In this document: positions 17,370-28,223 of the stretch, piece by piece | Numbering within the stretch: the first letter of the stretch is position 1 | Layout of the letters: each line of letters starts with the position of its first letter | DNA from: Paludisphaera borealis | Lineage (GTDB): Bacteria > Planctomycetota > Planctomycetia > Isosphaerales > Isosphaeraceae | Direction of reading: 5' to 3' | Assembly: GCF_001956985.1 (NCBI RefSeq) | Contig: NZ_CP019082.1 | Location: 1,364,001 to 1,428,000, forward strand | DNA: 64,000 bases | Made by a program: the position numbers and the translations under genes | Notes under the pieces: generated by a model | Seen by the model: the letters and a program-made list of their open reading frames with translations, nothing else | What the model was told of the DNA's origin: nothing | Databases searched by the model: none

Positions 17370-18584
17370 ATGTCGCTACCGCATCTCGACGAGTTCGTGC
17401 TGTTCGTGCTCACCGGCCTCGTCATGGCGATCCTGCTGGCCGTGCTCGGCCTCTGGGCGTGGGCGATTTCGAAGCTCCTGCGAGGCGATCCCCTGCTCTC
17501 CCGGACGCCCATCCTGCCCATCCGGCCAGCGCGATGGGGCGGGCGGACGGTTTTCGCCGTGATCCTCCTGTATATCGGTGCGAACCTCGTCGTGGGTCTG
17601 GGATTCGGCGCGGCGACGGGTTTCCGTCGCCCCGCGCCGACGCCGGAACAAGCGACGGCCGCCGCGACCGACGACGGACCGCCCGACGATCGACTTGCTC
17701 CCGATGAAAAGGAAGACGAGCACCACGCCCCGCGGTCGCCTTTCAACGCCATGCTGTTGAATTCGCTCGCGAACCTCCTTTTCGTGGTCATGCTGCCCAT
17801 GTTCCTCCATCGAGCGGCGGGCGTCGCGATTTCAGAGCTGGGATTCTCGTGGAAGGAATGGCCGCGTCAGGTCTCGGTCGGAGCGATCGCCGCGCTCTTG
17901 ACTGTCCCGGTCGTGTACGCCGTTCAGGGGCTTGCCGTCCAACTGTGGAACGTTCGCGAGCATCCCGTTCAGCAAATGATGGCCGATCAGATGACCCCCG
18001 GCGTGGCCGCTCTGGCCTTCGTCTCGACCGTCTTTCTCGCGCCGCTGGTCGAGGAAAGCCTCTTTCGAGGCGTCTTGCTGGGCTGGTTGACCCGGATCTT
18101 CACGGCGGCCTCGCCCTCACCCGAACCCGGTCCGAAGCCCGAGGGCCGAGACGAGCCACCGACCGCCACATTGGAATCCCCCATGCTGGGCGAGTCGGAC
18201 CCCGGCGCGAGCCCCACGGATATCGCCCCCGTCGCCATCGCTCCCGCCCCTGGCGTGGACGGCCCGAGTCGCCCCAACGCGGTTTGCCTCCCGGCGGTCG
18301 TCGTGGCTTCCTTGCTGTTCGCCGGGATGCATGCGCCCCAGTGGCCGGCGCCGGTCGGGATCTTCCTTCTATCCATGGTTCTCGGCGTCGTCTTCCAGCG
18401 AACGGGAAGTCTGCTGTCCGTCATGGTCTTGCATGGCGTGTTCAATGGTTGCAGTACTCTCCTGCTCCTTCAGGGCTTGCTGGCGCGTTCGGTTCAAGAC
18501 CTGAAGCCGACGGTCCCCAAGTTCGCGCCTCCTCTGGAGCCGGCGGTTCGTGGGTTGATCGACTGGTGGTCGTACTTCTTTTGA
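17370..18584 (+). CDS. CPBP-family intramembrane glutamic protease (CAAX-like)
   Basis: The product is 404 residues with several membrane segments (FVLTGLVMAILLAVLGLWAW; FAVILLYIGANLVVGLGF; LLNSLANLLFVVMLPMFL; and others). The ABI/CPBP motifs are present: EESLFRG (catalytic Glu pair and Arg), HAPQWP and HGVFNG histidines near the C-terminus. A Pro/Glu-rich loop of about 60 residues is inserted right after the EExxxR helix (SPSPEPGPKPEGR... to ...APGVDGPSRP), longer than usual. Such proteases are Rce1-like; bacterial roles include bacteriocin immunity and cleavage of membrane substrates. It is divergent from tyrS. Confidence 0.85.
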   Translation: MSLPHLDEFVLFVLTGLVMAILLAVLGLWAWAISKLLRGDPLLSRTPILPIRPARWGGRTVFAVILLYIGANLVVGLGFGAATGFRRPAPTPEQATAAATDDGPPDDRLAPDEKEDEHHAPRSPFNAMLLNSLANLLFVVMLPMFLHRAAGVAISELGFSWKEWPRQVSVGAIAALLTVPVVYAVQGLAVQLWNVREHPVQQMMADQMTPGVAALAFVSTVFLAPLVEESLFRGVLLGWLTRIFTAASPSPEPGPKPEGRDEPPTATLESPMLGESDPGASPTDIAPVAIAPAPGVDGPSRPNAVCLPAVVVASLLFAGMHAPQWPAPVGIFLLSMVLGVVFQRTGSLLSVMVLHGVFNGCSTLLLLQGLLARSVQDLKPTVPKFAPPLEPAVRGLIDWWSYFF

Positions 18585-19597
18585 CCATTTCGACGATCTC
18601 CGAGCACGGGGGGAATCGGTGAGCTAAATTGGGCTTTCAGGCGAGAAAAGCCTGAGTTTTCACGGTTCCAGGCGGCAGCCGACGAGGATTCACGACGGCG
18701 GTCGCAAAAGTGGGAACAACAAGGCTTTTTTCCTAGACGGGCCGTGACCCGACTGATAGATTTTGTGTGGATGAGTCGAGAAACCGCAGACCGCTGAATA
18801 CGAGATGAGACGGACCCGAGCGGAGGTCGTGCGGCTCCCATCCGCCCGAACGTGAGTCGTTCCGGGTGAAGAAATAGCTGAACTCGTCCGATTGTGATAG
18901 GGGCAGAATCGGCTGGGTCGGGCGATAGACTCGCGCGATCTCGTGGGTGCAGGCGCAAGACGCCTTGCAAGCTGTCATCCGGGTGGACGCATCGCCCGTG
19001 GAATTTGCGATGGATGGAGACGTTCATCGCCATTTGCCAGGAATGGCGACGTCGTGAGGGATACGTGTTTCTCACGGCCCAAGGGAATGGTAGAGCGTGG
19101 ACCTACTGTTGAGGGTCGCGTTTCTGCTTGGGGGAGTTTCTTTCGATGAGCGAAGAGAACTGTAAAAAGTCCGCACCTGTGCACGCCGGTTTCGAATGGG
19201 CCGGTGCCGTCGCCCGGGTTCGTCGAGGAGGCAAGTCGACCCGCGCCGGACGTCGAGCCGCGTTACTGGGGATGTTGACCGCCACCTACGCCAACTCGTC
19301 GCGAGGCGGCCGAAGCAGTGATCGTCAAGGCTCCGAACGCTGAGCAAACCGCAGCTGCCGGCCCGGGGCCCCGCGTTGGATCGACCGACGACCGCTGGGC
19401 TTCCGAGCCCTCAGGCCAGCCTCGAACACGCATCTTCCTCTCGCCGAACGGTTTCTCCGACACAACTCGGATGAAATAGTTCGGCTTTCTTTTTTGGCCT
19501 CTCGTCCCAGGCGGACGCGTCAACGGAAGGACCTCAGACGATTTCGACGACATCCCCCAAGCTGGACTCGCGAGAGTATCGATTCCAGGATCGAATC
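18585..19597. other. 1-kb intergenic region with one doubtful small ORF
   Basis: A terminator-like hairpin lies at the left end. The rest shows no recognisable gene or structural RNA. The best candidate is a 65-codon frame at 19146-19343 (MSEENCKKSAPVHAGFEWAG...) with GGGGGAG about 9 nt upstream, but its composition (Arg/Ser/Ala) is that of an out-of-frame translation. The right end carries the upstream region of the glycogen-debranching gene. Confidence 0.4.
18637..18660 (+). terminator. Intrinsic terminator after the CPBP protease gene
   Basis: TCAGGC (18637-18642) pairs with GCCTGA (18650-18655) around a GAGAAAA loop and is followed by GTTTT. It lies 53 bp beyond the stop codon on the same strand. 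Confidence 0.6.
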
Positions 19598-21646
<2,049 letters not shown>

Positions 21647-21677
21647 CGTCGGGTGCGGTGCGGCCGGGAGGAATGAC

Positions 21678-21705
21678 AAAGGCCCCGCGTCGCCGCGGGG
21701 CCTTT
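21678..21705. terminator. Bidirectional hairpin between glgX and tRNA-Asn copy 1
   Basis: A perfect 12-bp stem AAAGGCCCCGCG/CGCGGGGCCTTT (21678-21689 with 21694-21705) closes a 4-nt loop and ends in TTT on either strand. It lies 31 bp after the glgX stop and 29 bp beyond the 3' end of the convergent tRNA gene. Confidence 0.75.
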
Positions 21706-21734
21706 GAGCAAGAACGGTCTCGACTTCGAGTAAG

Positions 21735-21807
21735 CTCCCCGACAAGGACTCGAACCTTGAACCTAGCGGTTAACAGCCGCTCGCTCTACCGATTGAGCTA
21801 TCGGGGA
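21735..21807 (-). tRNA. tRNA-Asn(GTT), copy 1
   Basis: The gene is 73 nt: acceptor stem TCCCCGA/TCGGGGA, discriminator G, D-arm GCTC/GAGC, anticodon arm AGCGG-CTGTTAA-CCGCT with anticodon GTT, and T-arm CAAGG-TTCGAGT-CCTTG. CCA is not encoded. The copy is identical to the second gene, but the sequence upstream of it is duplicated glgX tail: the -35 of copy 2 is absent and its -10 TATTCT reads TACTCT here. It may be silent or depend on read-through from copy 2. Confidence 0.97.
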
Positions 21808-21829
21808 ATACGCCCCAGAGAGTACCGCT

Positions 21830-21990
21830 TTCCCGCCTCGCCCTCAGGCCGCCCCTGGCGCCGCCTGGTCGATACCTCGCTGCCGTCGCCCGACGACTTC
21901 CTGGAGACCGACCAAGGGCCGGAGATCCCGGTCCTTTACTCGTACCTGGTCGAGAGCCATTCCCTGATCATTCTGGAGTCGGCGGAATGA
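21830..21990 (+). pseudogene. Duplicated 3' fragment of glgX
   Basis: These 161 bp repeat the end of glgX, including its stop codon, without a start codon. The encoded tail (FPASPSGRPWRRLVDTSL... ending ILESAE) is identical to that of the intact gene. It is a by-product of the tandem duplication and should not yield a functional protein. Confidence 0.93.
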
Positions 21991-22021
21991 CGTCGGGTGC
22001 GGTGCGGCCGGGAGGAATGAC

Positions 22022-22049
22022 AAAGGCCCTGCGTCGTCGCGGGGCCTTT
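22022..22049. terminator. Hairpin of the second duplication unit, one stem change
   Basis: This is the counterpart of 21678-21705 with one stem and one loop substitution. As RNA of the plus strand the stem change gives a U-G wobble; on the minus strand, which would end the tRNA copy 2 transcript, it gives a C-A mismatch. The barrier between the two tRNA copies is therefore slightly weaker. Confidence 0.65.
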
Positions 22050-22078
22050 GAGCAAGAACGGTCTCGACTTCGAGTAAG

Positions 22079-22151
22079 CTCCCCGACAAGGACTCGAACC
22101 TTGAACCTAGCGGTTAACAGCCGCTCGCTCTACCGATTGAGCTATCGGGGA
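22079..22151 (-). tRNA. tRNA-Asn(GTT), copy 2
   Basis: Identical in sequence and fold to copy 1 (73 nt, anticodon GTT, discriminator G, no encoded CCA). This copy keeps the presumed native promoter immediately upstream, so it is likely the expressed gene. Confidence 0.97.
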
Positions 22152-22162
22152 ATACGCCCCAG

Positions 22163-22191
22163 AGAATACCGCCGAAGGCGGGTGGACTCAA
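22163..22191 (-). promoter_or_regulatory. Candidate sigma70-type promoter of tRNA-Asn copy 2
   Basis: On the minus strand, TTGAGT (22191-22186), a 17-nt spacer and TATTCT (22168-22163) precede the tRNA 5' end by 11 nt. This suits a tRNA transcribed with a very short leader. The first copy lacks the -35 half. Confidence 0.55.
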
Positions 22192-22300
22192 GGGCAGTTT
22201 AAGAAAAACATTCGGTTGGACATGCGAAACTCAGCACATACTTCGATAGCGGCGATCGCGAGGCGTGATCGCCGTCGAGATTCAGCTTCCCGAACGCGGA

Positions 22301-22318
22301 ACGCCGACTGCTCGGCGT
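22301..22318 (-). terminator. Hairpin downstream of the RHH gene
   Basis: ACGCCGA (22301-22307) pairs with TCGGCGT (22312-22318) around CTGC, 6-23 bp beyond the stop of the small ribbon-helix-helix gene. A second perfect inverted repeat, GGCGATC/GATCGCC, lies at 22251-22273. There is no T-tract. Confidence 0.4.
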
Positions 22319-22323
22319 CCGGT

Positions 22324-22485
22324 TCAGGAAGCTGGCTGCGCCTTGTCGTGCTGTTCGATAGCCTTCTCAAGGATACCCACGATCAGCGCATTGAGCGAGG
22401 CCTTGTCCGCTTTCGCCCAGCTTGCGAGCTGTTCGTGAAGCAGGGGAGGCATCCGGATCTGGAAGTGAACGACTGTCTCAGGCAT
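22324..22485 (-). CDS. Ribbon-helix-helix DNA-binding protein (Arc/CopG/HicB-C-like), 53 aa
   Basis: The short frame encodes one beta strand followed by two helices: TVVHFQIRMPPLLHEQL (strand plus helix start), then SWAKADKASLNALIVGILEKAI, which is the hydrophobic pattern of Arc/MetJ-type RHH domains (strand, helix A, turn at KASLN, helix B). RHH proteins dimerise to bind operators, and most small ones are antitoxins. A Shine-Dalgarno GAGGAG lies 8 nt before the ATG. No toxin-like frame adjoins it on either side, so it is either an orphan antitoxin or a free-standing repressor. Confidence 0.8.
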   Translation of the reverse strand: MPETVVHFQIRMPPLLHEQLASWAKADKASLNALIVGILEKAIEQHDKAQPAS

Positions 22486-22952
22486 GGAATCAACTCCTCA
22501 ATGGCAAACGGACCCGCACACTACGTCAAGCCGTCGGGTACCACCGGCCGACCGTCACGGCGAAGCCGAGATAATCGGGGCATGCATGGGCATTATACCC
22601 GATATCACGATCTAGCTTTCATGGTTTTCGGCGAGAGGGGGTCGTTTCACCGATCTCTATTCTGTGCGATTGTAGACTAGATGCAAGATGCATTCAGCAA
22701 GACGGCTTGCAAATTACTTCGCCGCGCCGTGACAAAAGGAACTACGAGGACCGATGATGCGGCCGAGTCGTCCGCCGTAAGTGTGAGGCCGGGCGTGCTA
22801 CCATAGCGGCGATGTTGCATGAAAGCGACGGCAAATATTGAGGTCTTGAGGCGGCGTCGACGCTCGCCTACGCTCCTTTTTGACGAATGCGATCGGTCCG
22901 GATGACGTTTGGTTTGACGTCGACCTGTTGCGTTCGAGGTTGCAGGAAGTCT
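22486..22952. other. Divergent intergenic region with candidate RHH-gene promoter
   Basis: This 467-bp stretch separates the minus-strand RHH gene from the plus-strand GbsR-type gene. A consensus -10 hexamer TATAAT reads on the minus strand at 22597-22592, about 107 nt before the RHH start, but the -35 region 17 nt upstream is poor. The region is more A/T-rich than neighbouring genes. I see no gene in it. Confidence 0.45.
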
Positions 22953-23549
22953 ATGGATCAATCACTCACTCCTGAGAAGCCCGACGGCCTTCCCGCTTCC
23001 CCGAGCGCCGTGGCATTGATCCGCAAATTTGTGGAGCATTGGGGCATGATGGCCCGCGCCTGGGGCATCAACGCGACCATGGGGGAACTGTTCGCCCTGC
23101 TTTACATTACCGGCGACGACTGGACCGCAGAGGATCTCAGGAGCTGGCTGAAGGTCTCTCGCGGCAACGTGAGCATGAACCTCCGCGAGCTTCTGGCCTG
23201 GGGCGTCGTCCGCAAGAGCCATCGCGCCGGCGAGCGCCGTGAGTTGTATCGAGCGGAGACCGACGTATGGACCTTGTTCCGACGGATCTTGACCGAGCGC
23301 AAGCGGCGCGAGCTTGATCCCACCCTCACCGTGCTCGACAGCCTGGTTCAGCTTTCGGAGGACGATCCCGAGTTGGGCGAGCTGCGAGCCCGGGTCGAGC
23401 CGCTCCGTCAGTTCTTCGGGATGATCGACGGGCTGTCCGTGCGGCTGATGGCGCTCGAGTCGCGTGACATCATCGAGCTGAGCGAGATTCTCGCCATGGA
23501 CGAACCTGCTCCCCCCGACCGCCCCAAGGAACCCGGCGGTCCCGTTTGA
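22953..23549 (+). CDS. GbsR/MarR-type winged-helix transcriptional regulator
   Basis: The product is 198 residues. The centre is a MarR/GbsR-like winged helix: MMARAWGINATMGELFALLYITGDDWTAEDLRSWLKVSRGNVSMNLRELLAWGVVRKSHRAGERRELYRAE, where SRGNVSMNLREL is the recognition helix. The C-terminal half is helical and probably dimerises. GbsR proteins repress choline/osmoprotectant genes in Bacillus, but the planctomycete members' targets are unknown. The ATG at 22953 has AGGAAG just upstream; an in-frame earlier ATG at 22887 would add 22 atypical residues. It ends just before a strong hairpin. Confidence 0.85.
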   Translation: MDQSLTPEKPDGLPASPSAVALIRKFVEHWGMMARAWGINATMGELFALLYITGDDWTAEDLRSWLKVSRGNVSMNLRELLAWGVVRKSHRAGERRELYRAETDVWTLFRRILTERKRRELDPTLTVLDSLVQLSEDDPELGELRARVEPLRQFFGMIDGLSVRLMALESRDIIELSEILAMDEPAPPDRPKEPGGPV

Positions 23550-23561
23550 GCTTCGAAAAGC

Positions 23562-23596
23562 CGACGCCCCTTGCGACGGGGTCGCAAGGGGCGTCG
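23562..23596. terminator. Strong bidirectional hairpin
   Basis: A perfect 14-bp stem CGACGCCCCTTGCG (23562-23575) pairs with CGCAAGGGGCGTCG (23583-23596) around a 7-nt loop. It lies 12 bp after the GbsR-type gene and 41 bp from the end of the convergent coiled-coil gene. Confidence 0.75.
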
Positions 23597-23637
23597 ACGA
23601 GCATTAGAGGCGGGTTCCGGGATCCGAACGAGCGGGG

Positions 23638-25239
23638 TTACTTCGGCTGGGCCGCTTCCGGCTCCGGCTCCGGTTGCTTCGCGTCGTCGGAGCGAAGCTC
23701 CTCGCGTTTGGCGGCCTCGGCGGCCTTCTGTGCGTCGTTGAGGGTTTTCTTCTCGGTGAGGCGCTTGAGCGCCCGGCTGTTGATCCCTTCGGCTCGTCCG
23801 ACGATGGGAGCGTTCATGTCGTAGCCGAGGTAGGACAGCAGCCGGCCGATCTCGATCGGCCTGGAGCCGTTCTGACGCGCTTCCTTGATCATCTCGCCGC
23901 GTCGTTTGTCGTAGCCCGCCTGCTGGGCGAGCGTCGTTTCGGACTCCTTCGTGTAGACGTCGCGAAGCGGCGTGCGTTCGTCGACGACGTACCAACTGAC
24001 CCGGGCGGTGAGCTTGCCCGATTCGCGGCCGGCGTTGGGGGGCGGGAGGTCGTAATCGACGGTTCCGCCGGCGTCCTCGATCATCTTCTTGAGGTCGTCC
24101 CGGTCGTCCTTGCCGTCGCGATTCATGTCGATCTTGCCGATCAACGCGAACCGCATCGGGTCGTCGGGCGACCAGGCGGGCGAGTAGACGATGTCGCCGA
24201 TGCGTAGCGGCTCGATCGGATTGTAGGTTTTGATGATCCGGGCGATGCTGTGCTGATCGCCGACCTGGGTCAACTCGATGATGCCCTTGGGCTTCTCGGT
24301 CGGAACGCCTGAAGAGTTGGCGTCGAAAATGGTCATCTTCATTTGCGGCCGGGCACCCTGGCGACGGTTCACGTCGAGCTGGACCTCGTTGCGATCGAAG
24401 TCGACGTAGGTCAGGTGGCCGTCGGGACGATCAAGCACCGTCTCGCGGAGGTCGAGCTGAGCGCGCTGCTCGCGTAGAATAGAGGTCAGCAGCTCGCCCT
24501 TGCGGGCGTTCTCTTCCGTCTGCTGTCGGTTCTGCGCGGCCAGGTTGGCTAGTTCGGTCTTGGTCTGGTCGAGTTCGGTGGTGAGTTGGTCGACCTTGCC
24601 GAGCAAGGTCCTCCTCTCCTGATCGTGTTTCTCGTGCTCGGCCTGGAGGTCGGTCTTGCTGTCGGTCGCCGCCTTGGACTGGACGTCGATCTGCTGCTTC
24701 GACACGCTGGTGGACGATTCCAGGCTGTTCCGGAGCGCCAAGTAGTTGACGGTCAGCTCGCTGTCGACCAGGGCCGTGCTTTCGAGGAGTTCGAGCAGGC
24801 GGTCGAGGGCCGAGATGTAGTTTTTGTTGGGCTCGTTGCCGTACGAGGCGACGAGCTGCTGGATCTTCTGCTTGGCTTCCTCGAGTTCCGTCCCTTGCGC
24901 CCCGGCCCCTTGAGCCTTGGTCAGAGCGGCGTTGATCGAGTTGGCAATGCCGGCCAGGCGGTCGTTCACCTTCTTGAAGTGGCCGTCGACCTCGGCCTTC
25001 GCCGCGTCGAATTCCTCGCCGCGAGTGCCGACGTACTTGCGAAACTCATCGTATTGATTGGTTGCCTCGCTCGCAGCGCGCTGAGACTTGGAGGCTTTCT
25101 CCGTCTCCGATTGCAACAGGCCTTCGGTGCGCGAGTACGACGAGTACAGAAAATATGACGTGACGGCCAGGATGACCGTCAATGTCACGAACGCCGCGAC
25201 GGCGATCTTGAGACCCTGGGATTCGTTAGCGGCGGCCAT
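23638..25239 (-). CDS. Membrane-anchored coiled-coil protein, function unknown
   Basis: The product is 533 residues. One N-terminal transmembrane helix (IAVAAFVTLTVILAVTSYFLY, ~10-30) is followed by a long coiled-coil-rich region (~35-280; e.g. VDQLTTELDQTKTELANLAAQ) and a globular C-terminal part. That part contains FALIGKIDMNRDGKDDRDDLKKMIEDAGG, which resembles a BRCT-type segment whose loop also reads like an EF-hand (DMNRDGKDD). The tail is charged (Lys/Glu/Pro). I do not recognise a characterised family; similar proteins seem typical of planctomycetes. The topology suggests a short inner part and a large periplasmic domain. It is divergent from polA. Confidence 0.8.
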   Translation of the reverse strand: MAAANESQGLKIAVAAFVTLTVILAVTSYFLYSSYSRTEGLLQSETEKASKSQRAASEATNQYDEFRKYVGTRGEEFDAAKAEVDGHFKKVNDRLAGIANSINAALTKAQGAGAQGTELEEAKQKIQQLVASYGNEPNKNYISALDRLLELLESTALVDSELTVNYLALRNSLESSTSVSKQQIDVQSKAATDSKTDLQAEHEKHDQERRTLLGKVDQLTTELDQTKTELANLAAQNRQQTEENARKGELLTSILREQRAQLDLRETVLDRPDGHLTYVDFDRNEVQLDVNRRQGARPQMKMTIFDANSSGVPTEKPKGIIELTQVGDQHSIARIIKTYNPIEPLRIGDIVYSPAWSPDDPMRFALIGKIDMNRDGKDDRDDLKKMIEDAGGTVDYDLPPPNAGRESGKLTARVSWYVVDERTPLRDVYTKESETTLAQQAGYDKRRGEMIKEARQNGSRPIEIGRLLSYLGYDMNAPIVGRAEGINSRALKRLTEKKTLNDAQKAAEAAKREELRSDDAKQPEPEPEAAQPK

Positions 25240-25511
25240 AAATCATTACTCCCTCCGAGCGGAGCGGGTGCGACCGGCGCGTGCGGTCGGCCGGTTTGTT
25301 GATACTATGTCATACGAGAAGGGAAAATACGAAACCTGGGCCGGAAAAACCTGCGCGTGCAAATCGCTTCCGTTTGCTTTTGCGGAACAATCCGCACGGT
25401 CGTCAGAATTGTAAATCCCGCTCTCTCCAGAATCAAATCGATCGGACCGACAACAGGTTAGACGCGCCGCGCCCGGTGCGCAGTTCCCGCAGGCCGATGG
25501 AATTCTCAGTC

Positions 25512-28223
25512 ATGGCGGATCGCCCTTCATTCTACATCCTGGACGCGTACTCCCTGATTTTTCAGGTTTTCCACGCGATTCCCGAGATGACTGGGCCGTC
25601 GGGCCAGTCAACCAACGCGGTCTTCGGGATCTTTCGCGACCTCCTGAATATTGCTCGCGACCGACATCCCGACTACCTGGCGGCGGCCTTCGACGGCCAG
25701 GGGCCCGTCTTCCGCTCCGACATCTACGCCGAATACAAGGCCAACCGATCCGCGATGCCGGACCTCCTCGTCCCCCAGATCGACGTCATCCGCCGCGTGT
25801 TCGAGGGCTTCAACGTGCCGGTCCTCGTCGAGCCCGGCATGGAAGCCGACGACGTCATCGCCACGCTCGCCCGCCGCGGCGAGGAGCGCGGGCTCGACGT
25901 CTTCATCTGCACTTCCGACAAGGACGCCCGCCAGCTCATCACGCCTCATATCAAGATCATCAACCTCCGCAAGAATTCCATCATGGACGCCGAGGCGCTC
26001 GAAAAAGACTGGGGAATCCGCCCCGATCAGGTGGTCGACTACCTGGCTTTAACAGGCGACACGGTCGACAACGTCCCCGGCGTGCCGGGAGTCGGACCGG
26101 TCCTCGCCTCCACCTACCTCCGCCAGTTCGGTACCCTCGAAAACCTGCTGGCCAACATCGACCAGGTGAAAGGACCGAAGAAACAGCAGATCCTGCGCGA
26201 CAACGTCGACGTCGCCCGACGGGCGAAGACGCTGGTCGCGCTCCGCGAAGACTTGCCACTCGTGCTCGACTGGGACCACCTGAAGATGTCACCGCCCAAC
26301 GAGCCGGCCTTGCGGGCGCTCTGCTTTGAGTCGGGTTTCCACCGCTTCATCGCCGAGATCGGCGGGGCGACGACGACCGAGGCCCCCGCGAAGCCGGCCA
26401 CCGAGTGGAAGGCCGAGTACCGGACGATCGACACCCCGGAGTCGTTCCAATCGTTCGTGGCCGAACTCGGCCGACAGGAACGATTCTGCATCGACACCGA
26501 GACGACGGCCCTTGACCCCTTGCGAGCGAGCCTGGTCGGGATCGCGATCTCGTGGAAGGCCGGCGAAGGCTATTACATCCCACTGCGGGGGCCGATCGGC
26601 TACCGCCTGCTCGACCCCGCGCTGGTGCTCGAAGGGCTGCGACCGATCCTCGCCGATCCCAAGATTGAGAAGGTCGGCCAGAACATCAAGTACGACATGC
26701 TCGCCTTGGGCCGCGCCGGGGTGTCGATCGAGGGGCCGATCACCGACACCATGATCCTCAGCTACCTGCTGGAGAGCGGCGAGCGCAACCACAGCCTCGA
26801 CCAGCTCTCGCAGCGGCTCCTCGACCATACGATGATCCCGATCTCCGACCTGATCGGCAAAGGGAAGAACCAGGCGCGGATGGATCAGATCGACGTCCCC
26901 CGCGTCACCGAGTACGCGGGCGAAGACGCCGACGCCACCTGGAGAATCTACGAGATCCTCGCCCCCCAGGTTCGCGAGCAGGGGCTCTGGGACCTCTACG
27001 CCGACCTCGAACGGCCGTTGATCTCGATCCTCGCCCGGATGGAAGCGATCGGCGTGAAGGTCGACGTGGAAAAGCTGGAGACGCTCTCCCGCGACTTCGC
27101 CATCCGCCTGGCGACGATCGAGGAGGAGGTCCACCGCCTTGCGGGCCGGCCGTTCAACATCAACTCGGTCCCCCAGCTTCGTCAGATTCTCTTTGAAGAG
27201 CTGAAGCTGCCGAAGCTTCAGAAGACGCCCGGCGGCGAGTTGAGCACGGCGACCGAGGTTCTGGAGGAGCTTGCGACCAAACACCCGCTCCCCGCGCTTC
27301 TGGTCCAGCACCGCCAGCTCTCGAAGCTGAAGGGGACCTACCTGGACGCCTTGCCGTTGCTCGTGCATCCTGACGACGGGCGGATTCACGCCTCGTTCAA
27401 CCAGGGGGTCGCCGCGACCGGCCGCCTCAGCTCCAGCGATCCCAACCTCCAGAACATTCCGGTGCGAACCGAGGAAGGCCGGCAGATCCGCCAGGCGTTC
27501 ATCGCCGGGGCCGACGACTGGCGGCTGCTGACGGCCGACTATTCGCAGATCGAGCTGCGCATCCTGGCCCACTATTCCGAAGACCCCGCGCTTCAGCGGG
27601 CGTTCGCCGCCGACCACGACATCCACCGGGCGGTTGCATCCCGGATCTACGGCGTGGCCGAGTCGGACGTCGATTCCGCGATGAGGCGGGTGGCGAAAAC
27701 CGTCAATTTCGGTGTGATCTACGGCCTCAGCCCGTTCGGTCTCGCCTCCCGCCTGGGGCTCAAGCAGGCCGAGGCGGCGGCGTTCATCGACGCGTATTTC
27801 AAGGAGTACGAAGGGGTCGATCGGTTCATCACCCGGACCCTCGAAACCGCGCGGGATGCCGGCCGCGTCGAGACGATTCTGGGCCGTCGTCGGCCGATCG
27901 CGGGGATCAAGACGACGACCGGACGGAACCGCAACCTGGCCGAGCGGACGGCCGTCAACACGGTCATCCAGGGCTCGGCCGCCGACCTCATCAAGCGCGC
28001 CATGATCCAGGTCGACCAGCGGCTCCGCGAAGGCGGGTTCGAGGCCCGGATGATCCTCCAGATCCACGACGAGCTCGTGTTCGAAACCCCCGCCGCCGAG
28101 GTGGCGCGGCTGGCGGGCCTGGTGCGGACCGAGATGACCGGCGCGATGGCGCTTTCGGTCCCGCTCAAGGTCGATCTCGCCGTCGGTCGGAACTGGCTGG
28201 ACGTCGAATCCCTCCCTTCGTAG
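25512..28223 (+). CDS. polA: DNA polymerase I
   Basis: The product is 903 residues, full length. The 5' nuclease domain occupies ~1-290 (YILDAYSLIFQVFHA; DVFICTSDKD; VDNVPGVPGVGP). The 3'-5' exonuclease (~320-510) keeps its acidic motifs DTETTALDP, GQNIKYDML and YAGEDADATW, so proofreading looks intact. The polymerase domain carries motif A DYSQIELR (~675), motif B RRVAKTVNFGVIYG (~725) and motif C IHDELVFE (~850). It fills gaps and removes primers in the cytoplasm. The start at 25512 gives MADRPSFYILDAYS; an ATG at 25497 is also in frame. Confidence 0.97.
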   Translation: MADRPSFYILDAYSLIFQVFHAIPEMTGPSGQSTNAVFGIFRDLLNIARDRHPDYLAAAFDGQGPVFRSDIYAEYKANRSAMPDLLVPQIDVIRRVFEGFNVPVLVEPGMEADDVIATLARRGEERGLDVFICTSDKDARQLITPHIKIINLRKNSIMDAEALEKDWGIRPDQVVDYLALTGDTVDNVPGVPGVGPVLASTYLRQFGTLENLLANIDQVKGPKKQQILRDNVDVARRAKTLVALREDLPLVLDWDHLKMSPPNEPALRALCFESGFHRFIAEIGGATTTEAPAKPATEWKAEYRTIDTPESFQSFVAELGRQERFCIDTETTALDPLRASLVGIAISWKAGEGYYIPLRGPIGYRLLDPALVLEGLRPILADPKIEKVGQNIKYDMLALGRAGVSIEGPITDTMILSYLLESGERNHSLDQLSQRLLDHTMIPISDLIGKGKNQARMDQIDVPRVTEYAGEDADATWRIYEILAPQVREQGLWDLYADLERPLISILARMEAIGVKVDVEKLETLSRDFAIRLATIEEEVHRLAGRPFNINSVPQLRQILFEELKLPKLQKTPGGELSTATEVLEELATKHPLPALLVQHRQLSKLKGTYLDALPLLVHPDDGRIHASFNQGVAATGRLSSSDPNLQNIPVRTEEGRQIRQAFIAGADDWRLLTADYSQIELRILAHYSEDPALQRAFAADHDIHRAVASRIYGVAESDVDSAMRRVAKTVNFGVIYGLSPFGLASRLGLKQAEAAAFIDAYFKEYEGVDRFITRTLETARDAGRVETILGRRRPIAGIKTTTGRNRNLAERTAVNTVIQGSAADLIKRAMIQVDQRLREGGFEARMILQIHDELVFETPAAEVARLAGLVRTEMTGAMALSVPLKVDLAVGRNWLDVESLPS

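Noticed and set aside
18733..18978. 81-codon minus-strand frame in the large gap before glgX
   Set aside because: No ribosome binding site, odd composition and no relation to known proteins.
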